From: Gemmatimonas sp.
Lineage (GTDB): Bacteria; Gemmatimonadota; Gemmatimonadetes; Gemmatimonadales; Gemmatimonadaceae
Assembly: GCF_021298855.1 (NCBI RefSeq)
Contig: NZ_JAJTHI010000001.1
Location: 1 to 64,000 of the forward strand
Reading direction: 5' to 3'
Length of the DNA: 64,000 bases
This document shows, piece after piece, positions 8,525-16,843 of this stretch. The position numbers and the translations under genes are program-made. The notes below the pieces were generated by a model. It worked only from the letters and a program-made list of their open reading frames with translations. It did not search any database and had not been told where the DNA came from. The first letter of the stretch is position 1. The number at the start of each line of letters is the position of its first letter.

Positions 8525-9525
8525 CCCCGGAACCACCGCGCCGGCTGGGGCGCGGACTCGATGCCCTCCTCGCCCGTCGAGAGCCTGCCAAGACAGCGCC
8601 GGCCCCGAGTGCCGGCCCAACCGGGGCCGGTGCGCCGGACCCCGCCGCCACGGCAGCCGCCGGGGCGTCATCCGTGGCGCCGGCGCCGGCAACCGACACC
8701 AACGCGGCCGGCACCCTGCGCACCCTCAAGCTGTCCGAGATTCGCCCCAATCCCTTCCAGCCGAGAAAGGAGTTTCGCCCGGATGAATTGGCCGACCTCG
8801 AAAACAGTCTGCGCACCAACGGGCTCCTGCAGCCCATCACCGTGCGTCCGGCGCCTGGCGGCAGCGGCTACGAGCTGATCGCCGGCGAGCGGCGCTACCG
8901 GGCGGCCAGCCGCCTGGGGTGGACGGACATCCCGGCGCTGGTGAAGCCCGTCGACGACCGCATGCTGGCCACGCTGGCAATGATCGAGAATCTGCAGCGG
9001 GCCGATCTCGATCCGATCGAAGAAGCCGACGGCTACCAGCGCCTCATCGACGACTTCGCGCTGACCAATCAGGAAGTCGCCGACGTGGTGGGGAAGGACC
9101 GCTCGACGGTGGCCAATGCCCTCCGCCTGCGACAGCTCCCGGCGAGCGTGCGGCGGCTGCTGCAGGACAAGCAGCTCACGGCCGGCCATGCGCGTGCGCT
9201 GCTTCCCCTCGCCACGGAGCGGGCCATCGTCGACATGGCACGGGAGGTCGTGGCGAACGGTTGGTCGGTGCGGGAAGTCGAGCGCCGGGTACAGGCCGGG
9301 CGCCCGAAACCGCCCGCTGCCGGCAAGAAGCCGGACGCCTCGGCCACCCCCGCCGGGGCGTCCGGCGCCGTGGTGCGGCAGATCGAGGAACGCCTGCGTC
9401 GGAAACTGCAAACGGGCGTGTCCATTCAGTTGACAGCGAAGGACAAAGGCGAAGTGCACATCGCCTTCTATTCCAACGACGACCTCGAGCGCCTGCTCGA
9501 AGTGCTTGGAATCGCCCTGGATTGA
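8521..9525 (+). CDS. parB: Chromosome partitioning protein ParB (Spo0J)
   Basis: CTP-dependent parS-binding clamp protein. The 334-residue product begins with the ParA-interaction motif RRLGRGLDALLARR. A proline/alanine-rich linker (about residues 20-65) follows, then the ParB/Srx domain with IRPNPFQPRKEF, the CTP-binding ELIAGERRYRAA and MLATLAMIENLQRADLDPIEEADGY (boxes I and II). A helix-turn-helix (LTNQEVADVVGKDRSTVANA) and a C-terminal dimerisation segment complete it. The GTG start overlaps the parA stop (GTGA). The perfect parS at 7087 is its expected target. Confidence 0.97.
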   Translation: MTPEPPRRLGRGLDALLARREPAKTAPAPSAGPTGAGAPDPAATAAAGASSVAPAPATDTNAAGTLRTLKLSEIRPNPFQPRKEFRPDELADLENSLRTNGLLQPITVRPAPGGSGYELIAGERRYRAASRLGWTDIPALVKPVDDRMLATLAMIENLQRADLDPIEEADGYQRLIDDFALTNQEVADVVGKDRSTVANALRLRQLPASVRRLLQDKQLTAGHARALLPLATERAIVDMAREVVANGWSVREVERRVQAGRPKPPAAGKKPDASATPAGASGAVVRQIEERLRRKLQTGVSIQLTAKDKGEVHIAFYSNDDLERLLEVLGIALD

Positions 9526-9568
9526 ACCACACAGGCGCCATAAACGCGCCACTATCAGGATACACACG

Positions 9569-10642
9569 ATGATCGCGACGCTTTCGCGTTCCTTCGGTCG
9601 CTCGGCGGCTCTGCTGGCCCTCCTGGCCGCTGGCCTGGGCTGCGCTCGTGGTGATGGTGAGCGGGCTGGTGGCGCCGACAGTGCTGTCGCCGGTGTCCCC
9701 TTCAAGGTGGCGCTGCTGACGCCTGGGCCAATTTCCGACAAGTCGTGGAACGGCGGGGCCTACGAGGGGCTCACCATGTTGCGCGACTCGTTGGGCGCGC
9801 AGATCTCGCATATCCAGACCAAGACCCCTGCCGAGTTCGAGGAGAATTTCCGCCAGTATGGGGCGCAGGGGTACGCCATGGTGGTGGGCCATGGCTTCGA
9901 GTTCCAGGACGCCGCGTCGCGGGTGGCGCCCTCGTATCCCAAGACCCGCTACATCGTGACCTCGGGGCGGGTGGTGGGGCCCAACCTGGCGGGCATCGCC
10001 TTCCTGTTCGAGGAGGCCTCGTACCAGGCGGGAATGATTGCCGGCGCGATGACCACCACCAACAAGCTGGGGCTCATTGCCGGCACCGAGCTCCCGCCGG
10101 TGAAGGCCAGCTTCGAAGCCTTTGCCCGTGGCGCGAAGGCGATCAATCCCCAGGTTGAAGTCATTACGTCGTACATCGGCAACTGGGATGATGTGAGCGC
10201 CGGCAAGGAACAGGCGCTCGCGCAGATCGCGCGGGGCGTGGACATCATCTTTCAGAATGCCGACGCCGCAGGGTTGGGCATCTTTCAGGCGGCGAAGGAA
10301 AAGCGCGTGTATGCCTTCGGCACCAACGCCAACCAGAACGATGTGGCCCCGGACGTGATCATCGGCAGTGTGGTGATCGACCTGCCCCGCGCGTTCATGC
10401 GGATCGGGCGGGAGGTGCAGGGTGGCACCTTCCAGGGGCGCGTGATCAGCCTTGGCGTGAAGGATGACGTGGTGCGACTGGTGCTCAATCCGGCCCTCGC
10501 CTCCCGTGTCCCTGCCGCCGCCAAGGCAGCCGCGGACAGCGTGGGCGTGTTGCTCCGCGAAGGGCGCTTCCACGCGATGAAGGACCTCACGATGGGCGCC
10601 GACATCGCCAAGCCCATCGCCACGCCCGCCCCCAAGAACTGA
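9569..10642 (+). CDS. BMP-family ABC transporter substrate-binding lipoprotein
   Basis: Periplasmic binding protein of the PnrA/BmpA (basic membrane protein) family, which usually binds nucleosides. The 357-residue product has a signal peptide ending in AALLALLAAGLGC, where the Cys is the probable lipid-attachment site, although the -3 residue is not ideal. It has the family-typical start of the mature domain, FKVALLTPGPISDKSWNGGA, and later GLIAGTELPPVKASFEAFARG. ATG 9569 is chosen because it gives the signal peptide. It is first in an operon with the Nif3-like gene, an ATPase and two permeases. Confidence 0.88.
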   Translation: MIATLSRSFGRSAALLALLAAGLGCARGDGERAGGADSAVAGVPFKVALLTPGPISDKSWNGGAYEGLTMLRDSLGAQISHIQTKTPAEFEENFRQYGAQGYAMVVGHGFEFQDAASRVAPSYPKTRYIVTSGRVVGPNLAGIAFLFEEASYQAGMIAGAMTTTNKLGLIAGTELPPVKASFEAFARGAKAINPQVEVITSYIGNWDDVSAGKEQALAQIARGVDIIFQNADAAGLGIFQAAKEKRVYAFGTNANQNDVAPDVIIGSVVIDLPRAFMRIGREVQGGTFQGRVISLGVKDDVVRLVLNPALASRVPAAAKAAADSVGVLLREGRFHAMKDLTMGADIAKPIATPAPKN

Positions 10643-10645
10643 GGC

Positions 10646-11482
10646 ATGTCCACGCCATCGCGGGACCGCATTCTGGCGCAGGCCACCGGGAACGGTGTCG
10701 TTGGGGCCCACGCCCCGCTGCGGGACATCGTGCGCGCGCTCGACGACGAATTGCGCACCGCCGAGCTCCCCGATTACGCCGGCGCCATGAACGGGTTGCA
10801 GGTGGCCAACCGTGGCACCGTCACCAAGGTGGCCGTGGCCGTGGATGCGTCACGTGCCGCGATCACCGAAGCGGCGATCTGGGGCGCCAACCTGCTCATC
10901 GTGCACCATGGGCTCTTCTGGGGTGGGGCGCAGCCGCTGACCGGCGTGGCCTACGACAAGTATCGCACCCTCTTTGGCGCCGATATCGCCGTGTATGCCA
11001 CGCACCTGCCGCTCGACGGCCACGCGGAGCTGGGCAACAACGTGCGCCTGGCGCACGCACTCGACCTCACCCCGGGCGGTGGCTTTGCCCGCTACAAGAC
11101 GTTCGATGTGGGCGTGATGGGCGAGGGCGAGCTGCCGACCGCCGAGCTCGTGGCGCGGGTGGAAGCCTTTGTCGCGCGCTATGGGGGCGCGGTGCGGACG
11201 TCGGTGGAGGCGGCCGGTCGCACCACGCGTCGCTGGGCGATCTGCACCGGTGGTGGCGCGAACAGCGAGACGCTGCGTGAGGCGCGTGAACGCGGCATCG
11301 ACACGCTCATCGTTGGGGAAGGTCCGCACCACACCACGGTGGAGGCCATCGAGCACGATCTGTGTGTGGTGTATGCCGGCCACTACGCCACCGAGACGCT
11401 GGGTGTGCAGGCACTCGGTGCCTGGCTCGAGCAGCGCTTCGGCCTGCCGTGGACGTTCCTGCATCTCCCCACCGGTTCGTGA
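10646..11482 (+). CDS. Nif3-like dinuclear-metal protein (YbgI family)
   Basis: Nif3/YbgI proteins form toroidal hexamers with a two-metal site; the biochemical role is unsettled. The 278-residue product shows the metal-binding signatures LLIVHHGLFWGG near residue 90, ATHLPLDGHAELGNN near 120, and the C-terminal TLIVGEGPHHTTVEA with YAGHYATETLGVQAL. Length matches the short form without the inserted central domain. It lies 3 bp after the binding-protein gene and overlaps the ATPase gene by 4 bp (GTGA), so it is co-translated with the transporter. Confidence 0.9.
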   Translation: MSTPSRDRILAQATGNGVVGAHAPLRDIVRALDDELRTAELPDYAGAMNGLQVANRGTVTKVAVAVDASRAAITEAAIWGANLLIVHHGLFWGGAQPLTGVAYDKYRTLFGADIAVYATHLPLDGHAELGNNVRLAHALDLTPGGGFARYKTFDVGVMGEGELPTAELVARVEAFVARYGGAVRTSVEAAGRTTRRWAICTGGGANSETLREARERGIDTLIVGEGPHHTTVEAIEHDLCVVYAGHYATETLGVQALGAWLEQRFGLPWTFLHLPTGS

Positions 11483-13104
11483 GCCAATCCGGGGCGCCCG
11501 CCGGCGCGGCACCGGAACACGGGCCGGGCGCTGGCGGGGCGCCCGTATCCGCTCGTGGTGCGTCCGTGACGCCGCTCCTGGTGCTCGACGGCCTGTCGCA
11601 CCGCTTCGGTCGCGTGGAGGCCCTGCGCGGAGCGTCGCTGACCGTTCGCCCGGGCACGGTGCACGCGCTGCTGGGGGAGAACGGCGCCGGCAAGAGCACA
11701 CTCATGCGCGCCGCCTTCGGCCTGCTGCAGCCCGATCGGGGAGTGCTGCGCTGGAAGGGGGCTCCGCACCGGCTCGCGTCCCCCGCGGCCGCGCTGCGTC
11801 TGGGCATTGGCATGGTGCACCAGCATTTCACGCTGGTGCCGGCCATGACGGTCGCGGAGAATGTCGCCCTGGGAGGGCATGGCGCGTTCGACCCCGCCCA
11901 GGCAGCGGCGCGCGTGCGCGAGGTGGCCATGCGGGCGGGGCTCACGCTCGACCCCGACGCGCGCGTGGGGGCGCTTCCGGTTGGCGCGCAGCAGCGATGC
12001 GAAATCGTGAAGGCGCTGGCCCGCGACGTCGAACTCCTCATCCTCGATGAGCCCACGGCCGTCCTCGCCCCCGGCGAGGCCGCGGAGCTCCTGACGTGGG
12101 TTCGGCGCTACGCCGATGCGGGCAACGCCGTGGTGCTCATCACGCACAAGCTGCGCGACGCGCTCGCGGTGGCCGACGACGTGACCGTGCTGCACCGCGG
12201 GCGGACCGTGCTCACCACGCGCGCCGCCGACAGCTCACAGGAGGCACTGGCCGCCGCCATGATCGGGGACGCCGTGATCGGGGACGGCATGGTCGGGGAC
12301 GGCATGGTCGGGGACGCCGCGACGGGTCACGGCACCGCCGGTCACGCCGACGGCACGGCCGCCGACCGCCCGGCTGCCGCCACCGTCCGCACGAGCCGCC
12401 CCGCCCCGATGACCACGGGCCGCGTGGTGCTGGCGCTCGACGGCGTGACGGTGCGCGATGCGCGCGGCGTGCTGCTGCTGCGCGAGGTGACCCTCACCGT
12501 GCGTGCCGGCGAGATCGTGGGCGTGGCGGCGGTGGAGGGCGCCGGCCAGCATCCACTGCTGCGCGTGCTCGCCGGCCGCATGGAGGCCAGCACCGGACGC
12601 GTGCAGCGCCCGGCGCGCGTGGGGTTCGTGCCGGAAGACCGTCACCGCGATGCCCTGCTGCTCGACGCACCGCTCTTCGAGAACGCCGCCCTGCGCGGCG
12701 CCGGCGCACGGCGTGGGCGCATGCCATGGGCGGCACTGCGGGCCCACACGAGCGCCCTGCTGGCGCGTCACGATGTGCGTGCGCCGCACGCCGCGGTGCC
12801 GGCACGCACGCTCAGCGGCGGCAATCAGCAGAAGTTCGTGCTGGGACGTGAACTCGCCGACGAGCCGGAGGCGCTCGTGGTGGAGAATCCCTCGCGTGGA
12901 CTCGACTTCAAGGCCACCGCCGCCGTGCAGGCGGCGCTGCGCGCCGCCCGCGATGGTGGCACGGCCGTGGTGGTGTACAGCAGCGATCTCGACGAGGTCC
13001 TCCTGCTCGCCGACCGCGTGGTCGTCATGTATGCCGGTCAGCTCACCGAGGTGGCACGCACGCGTGAAGCCGCCGGACGCGCCATGCTGGGGAGCGAGCG
13101 CTGA
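11479..13104 (+). CDS. Duplicated ABC ATPase of a BMP-type (nucleoside) importer
   Basis: Energising subunit with two fused ATPase domains, as in NupO/YufO and sugar importers. The first domain has the P-loop LLGENGAGKSTLM and Walker B ELLILDEPTAVLAP. The second has EIVGVAAVEGAGQHPLL in place of a canonical P-loop, a good signature ARTLSGGNQQKFVLGRE and a degenerate Walker B (ALVVENPSRGLD). This asymmetry is normal for the family. The start is either GTG 11479, overlapping the Nif3-like stop, or GTG 11566, nearer the conserved LLVLDGLSHRFG. The linker between the domains carries a 15-bp coding repeat. Confidence 0.88.
   Translation: MSQSGAPAGAAPEHGPGAGGAPVSARGASVTPLLVLDGLSHRFGRVEALRGASLTVRPGTVHALLGENGAGKSTLMRAAFGLLQPDRGVLRWKGAPHRLASPAAALRLGIGMVHQHFTLVPAMTVAENVALGGHGAFDPAQAAARVREVAMRAGLTLDPDARVGALPVGAQQRCEIVKALARDVELLILDEPTAVLAPGEAAELLTWVRRYADAGNAVVLITHKLRDALAVADDVTVLHRGRTVLTTRAADSSQEALAAAMIGDAVIGDGMVGDGMVGDAATGHGTAGHADGTAADRPAAATVRTSRPAPMTTGRVVLALDGVTVRDARGVLLLREVTLTVRAGEIVGVAAVEGAGQHPLLRVLAGRMEASTGRVQRPARVGFVPEDRHRDALLLDAPLFENAALRGAGARRGRMPWAALRAHTSALLARHDVRAPHAAVPARTLSGGNQQKFVLGRELADEPEALVVENPSRGLDFKATAAVQAALRAARDGGTAVVVYSSDLDEVLLLADRVVVMYAGQLTEVARTREAAGRAMLGSER
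12259..12318 (+). repeat. In-frame 15-bp coding minisatellite (4 units)
   Basis: Four consecutive 15-bp units of the form (A/G)TG(A/G)TCGGGGACG(C/G)C encode (M/V)(I/V)GD(A/G) four times in the linker joining the two ATPase domains, residues about 261-280. The period is a multiple of three, so copy-number change would alter linker length without frameshift. Confidence 0.85.
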
Positions 13105-14147
13105 TGCACGGCAGCGCGCGCGCCCTCGCGCAGCTGGGGATCGTGCTGCTGGCCGCCCTGGCGCTGTTGTCGCTCCTGCTCGTGGCCACCGGCCATGCCG
13201 TGGGGCCCGCGCTGACCGCCCTCGTGCGGGGCGCCTTCGGCTCGTCCTACGCCATCACCTCGGCCACCATCGTGCGCATGATCCCGCTGGGGTTCGCGGG
13301 GCTGGCCGTGTCGCTCGCCTTCCGCGCCGGCATGCTGAACATCGGCGCCGAAGGGCAGCTGCTCATGGGGGCGGCGGCGGCGGCGGCTCTGGCTGTGCCG
13401 CTGGCGTCGGCCCCGGCAGCGGTCGGCATTCCGCTGTTGCTGACCGGGGGCGCCGTGGCGGGCGCCGCATGGGCGGCCGTGGCGGCCCTGCTGCGCCTGC
13501 GCTTCGGCGTACTGGAAGTGATCAGCACCATCATGCTCAACTTCGTGGCGCAGTACCTGACCGGATGGCTGGTACGCGGACCGTTGCAGGAGCCCACGCG
13601 CGTCAATCCGCAGTCGGCATCACTGGCCAGCGCACTGCAGCTGCCGGTGCTGCTGGAGGGCACACGGCTGCATGTGGGTGTGCTGCTGCTGCTGCTGCTG
13701 GCGTTCGCCACGTGGTGGTGGCTGAGCCAGACGGCGAGCGGCTTCCGTGTGCGCGCCGTGGGGATGAACGAAGCGGCTGCGCGCAGCGCCGGCGATGTGG
13801 CCGTGGGGCGCACGATCGCCGGGGCGTTCGTGCTGAGCGGGCTGCTGGCTGGTCTGGGAGGGGCGGTGGAATACACCGGCATCACCTACGCCCTCTACGA
13901 GAACTTCTCGCCGGGGTACGGCTACACCGCCATTGCGGTGGCGCTGCTGGCCCGACTGCACCCGGTGGGGGTGCTCGGTACCGCGCTGCTCTTCGGCGCG
14001 CTGGAGGCCGGCGCCAACGCCATGCAGCGTGATGCCGGTGTTCCGAGTGTGGTGGTGAGCGTGGTGGAAGCCGTACTGATTCTGCTCATCGTGGGCGCCG
14101 ATCGCTGGTCGGGCCGACTGTCGGCGCGCGCAGAGGCGGCCACCTGA
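13104..14147 (+). CDS. ABC importer permease 1 (BMP-associated)
   Basis: Inner-membrane permease of the branched-chain amino acid/ribose type that pairs with BMP nucleoside-binding proteins. The 347-residue product is strongly hydrophobic, with about 8-9 segments. It includes the family motif LNIGAEGQLLMGA and GFRVRAVGMNEAAARSAG, the cytoplasmic coupling segment. The ATG overlaps the ATPase stop codon (TGATG) and the gene overlaps the next permease in the same way. Confidence 0.88.
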   Translation: MHGSARALAQLGIVLLAALALLSLLLVATGHAVGPALTALVRGAFGSSYAITSATIVRMIPLGFAGLAVSLAFRAGMLNIGAEGQLLMGAAAAAALAVPLASAPAAVGIPLLLTGGAVAGAAWAAVAALLRLRFGVLEVISTIMLNFVAQYLTGWLVRGPLQEPTRVNPQSASLASALQLPVLLEGTRLHVGVLLLLLLAFATWWWLSQTASGFRVRAVGMNEAAARSAGDVAVGRTIAGAFVLSGLLAGLGGAVEYTGITYALYENFSPGYGYTAIAVALLARLHPVGVLGTALLFGALEAGANAMQRDAGVPSVVVSVVEAVLILLIVGADRWSGRLSARAEAAT

Positions 14148-15070
14148 TGCAGGAGAGCAGCGTGCTCGCGATTGGCGGCGGGTTTCTCGAGGCCACGGTA
14201 CGCACGGCCACCCCGCTGGCGTTTGCGGCGCTCGGGGAGTGCATCAGTGAGCGCGCCGGTGTCATCAACATTGGTCTCGAGGGGTCGATCATCGCCGGCG
14301 CGCTGGGCGCCACGGTGGCGGCCGGTGTGCTGGGTGTGGGCGGCGGCTTCGCGGTGGGGGCCTTGGCCGGGCTCCTGGTGGCGGCGCTGTTCGCCTTCTT
14401 CACCGTGGGGCTGCGCGCCGACCAGATCATCACGGGCACGGCCATCACCATGTTCGCCCTCGGCCTCACCGGCACGCTGTACCGCTCCATCTTCGGCGCG
14501 GCCGGGGTGGCGCTGGACACGCCCACGGCCGGCGTCGTGCGCATTCCCGGCCTCGCGGAGCTTCCGCTGGTGGGGGGCGCGCTGTTCGCCCAGCCGGCCG
14601 CCACGTATGTCGTGACGCTCCTGGCCTTCGTGCTCGCGTGGTACATGGCCCGCACGCATCAGGGACTCGCGCTGCGCGCCATTGGCGAGTATCCCGACGC
14701 GGCCATTGCCGCCGGTATCACGCCGCGCCGCTATCAGGCGCTGGCGGTGCTCTTCGCGGGCGGCATGGCAGGGCTGGCCGGCGCCACGCTGGTGCTCGCG
14801 CAGGCAGGGACGTTCGTGGAGGGGATGAGTGCGGGGCGTGGGTTCATTGCCATCGCCATCGTCGTGCTTGGGCGCTGGCGCCCGCTTGGCGTGGCCGCGG
14901 CGGCGCTGCTCTTTGGTGCGGCCAACTCCCTGCAGGTGCTCTTCCAGAGCATGGGGTGGCAGGGGGTGCCATATCAGCTCTTTCTCGCCCTGCCGTACCT
15001 GCTCACGCTGCTGGTGCTGGCCGGCGCCAGCGGGCGGGCGGCCGCGCCGGCGGCGCTGGGGAAACGGTAG
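14147..15070 (+). CDS. ABC importer permease 2 (BMP-associated)
   Basis: Second membrane subunit forming the transport channel with permease 1. The 307-residue hydrophobic protein carries the matching motif VINIGLEGSIIAGALG near the N-terminus and the coupling segment GLALRAIGEYPDAAIAAGI. Its ATG overlaps the stop of the first permease by 1 bp. It ends the operon. The next gene starts 281 bp downstream, and I see no clear feature in that spacer. Confidence 0.88.
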   Translation: MQESSVLAIGGGFLEATVRTATPLAFAALGECISERAGVINIGLEGSIIAGALGATVAAGVLGVGGGFAVGALAGLLVAALFAFFTVGLRADQIITGTAITMFALGLTGTLYRSIFGAAGVALDTPTAGVVRIPGLAELPLVGGALFAQPAATYVVTLLAFVLAWYMARTHQGLALRAIGEYPDAAIAAGITPRRYQALAVLFAGGMAGLAGATLVLAQAGTFVEGMSAGRGFIAIAIVVLGRWRPLGVAAAALLFGAANSLQVLFQSMGWQGVPYQLFLALPYLLTLLVLAGASGRAAAPAALGKR

Positions 15071-15351
15071 CAGGACCACATGAGCGCCGCGGGTCGAGGG
15101 TACGGCGAAACCGGCCACGATGACCCGCTCCAGGACCTGCCGCACCACCGGATCGCGACCGTCGCTGTGGTTGTCGGTGTTGAGCGGGATGCGTCTGCGT
15201 GCCCTCTGGGGAGGGAACGGTCCCGTGGTGCACACCAGGTGCCTGACAGCACCTCCGGCGCGCGCGACGTATTCTTGCGTACGGTCCTGCCCCGCCTCGT
15301 CCCCCCGTCCCGCGGCCGTCGCTCCATCCCCTCCCGTTCATCCCCACGCCC

Positions 15352-16662
15352 ATGTCCGCGTTCGCCCGTCGCTGCCTGCTTGCTCCTGCACTGCCGCTGG
15401 CGGCCGTGCTGTGCCTGACCCCCAGCCTGTCGGCCCAGTCCGGGCCGAAGCCGCGCGACGAGGCCGCGGTGCTCGCCGCCGCCAAGGCCATTCACGCGAA
15501 GGTGCTGTCCATCGACACCCATGTGGACATTGCCCCGTCGAACTTCACCGCCACCGGCCCCAACTACACGCAGCGGCTGCCGCGCACGCAGGTGGATCTC
15601 GTGAAGATGGAAGAAGGTGGCCTCGTGGGCGCCTTCCTCATCGTGTACGTGGGGCAGGACACGGCGCTCAACGCCGCCGGCTACGCGCGCGCCAACGCGC
15701 AGGCGATCGAGAAGTTCGAGGCCATTCACCGGCTCACCGAAACGCTGGCGCCGTCGCGCGCGGAGATTGCCTACACGGCGGCCGACGCGCGCCGCATTCA
15801 CCAGAGCGGCAAGCGGGTCATCTTCATCGGCATCGAGAACGGCTTTCCCATTGGCAGTGACCTCTCCAATGTGCAGAAGTTCTACGAGCGCGGGGGGCGC
15901 TACCTGTCCCTCGCGCACAACGGGCACAGCCAGCTCTCCGACAGCAACACCGGCGAGCGCGACGGGGTGTGGCTGCACAACGGGCTCTCGCCGTTGGGCC
16001 GGCAGGTGATTGCCGAGATGAACCGGCTGGGCATGATGATCGACGTCTCGCACCCCAGCAAGCAGTCCATGCTGCAGACGGTGGCGCTCAGCACGGCGCC
16101 CATCATTGCGTCACACTCGGGGGCCCGCGCGCTGTGCGGGCACAGCCGCAACATGGACGACGAGCAGCTCGACGCGCTCAAGAAGAACGGTGGCGTGATT
16201 CAGCTGGTGGCGTTCAACAGCTACGTGAAGTGCAACCCCACGCGTGACGCCGAGCGGGCGGCGGCCATCGATGCGCTGCGCAAGGAGTACGGCATTGCCG
16301 CCGGCAATCGGGCAGAGGTGCAGCGCGCCATGGACGCGCTCCCCAACGACCGGCGCAACGCGTACCTGGCCAAGCAGGAGGACATCACGGCCCGTCGCTA
16401 CCCGGCCGATCCCGCGGCCACGGTGAAGGACTTCGCGGACCACATCGATTACGTGGTGAAGCGCATCGGCATCGACCACGTGGGCATCAGCAGCGACTTC
16501 GACGGTGGCGGGGGTGTGGACGGCTGGCGCACTGCGTCCGAGTCGTTGAACGTGACCGCCGAGCTCGTGCGCCGCGGCTACACGGAGCAGGAGATCGCCA
16601 AGATCTGGGGCGGGAATCTGCTGCGGGTGATGGAGCGGGTGGAGAAGGTGGCGGGGAAGTAA
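15352..16662 (+). CDS. Exported membrane dipeptidase (peptidase M19)
   Basis: Zinc dipeptidase of the renal dipeptidase family, exported. The 436-residue product has a signal peptide (RRCLLAPALPLAAVLCLTPSLSAQ). The metal-binding pattern of the family follows: SIDTHVDIAP (His-x-Asp), YLSLAHNGHSQLSD, MMIDVSHPSKQSM, and IIASHSGARALCGHSRNMDDEQ. IGIDHVGISSDFDGGGG, near the C-terminus, completes the active site. Length is normal. The upstream spacer holds a weak TATTCT; no promoter is certain. It is convergent with tldE across a strong palindrome. Confidence 0.92.
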   Translation: MSAFARRCLLAPALPLAAVLCLTPSLSAQSGPKPRDEAAVLAAAKAIHAKVLSIDTHVDIAPSNFTATGPNYTQRLPRTQVDLVKMEEGGLVGAFLIVYVGQDTALNAAGYARANAQAIEKFEAIHRLTETLAPSRAEIAYTAADARRIHQSGKRVIFIGIENGFPIGSDLSNVQKFYERGGRYLSLAHNGHSQLSDSNTGERDGVWLHNGLSPLGRQVIAEMNRLGMMIDVSHPSKQSMLQTVALSTAPIIASHSGARALCGHSRNMDDEQLDALKKNGGVIQLVAFNSYVKCNPTRDAERAAAIDALRKEYGIAAGNRAEVQRAMDALPNDRRNAYLAKQEDITARRYPADPAATVKDFADHIDYVVKRIGIDHVGISSDFDGGGGVDGWRTASESLNVTAELVRRGYTEQEIAKIWGGNLLRVMERVEKVAGK

Positions 16663-16724
16663 GGCGCGCCTGGCCGGGATTGGTGGCCAGATCGCGTGGG
16701 GGGGCGGAAAGGCTATGATCGCGT

Positions 16725-16804
16725 GTGGGGCAGGGAGTTTCGGGTATCGGGTTTCGGGTGTACACCCGCCACCCGAAACCCGACACTCGAAACGTCCCGC
16801 CCCA
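16725..16804. terminator. Bidirectional terminator-like palindrome
   Basis: The arms of about 35 bp pair GTGGGGCAGGGAGTTTCGGG... with its near-exact reverse complement ending ...CGTCCCGCCCCAC. The best-matched inner arms are TCGGGTTTCGGGTG and CACCCGAAACCCGA around a ~10-nt loop. It lies between the convergent dipeptidase and TldE genes. Confidence 0.65.
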
Positions 16805-16843
16805 CATGTGACATCAGCCCCCCGCCCCAACCGCGATCTCAGC

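Noticed and set aside
15078-15235. Minus-strand peptide-like stretch (LNTDNHSDGRDPVVRQVLER) in the spacer before the dipeptidase
   Set aside because: It reads straight into antisense of the permease gene without a stop and has no supporting start or context.
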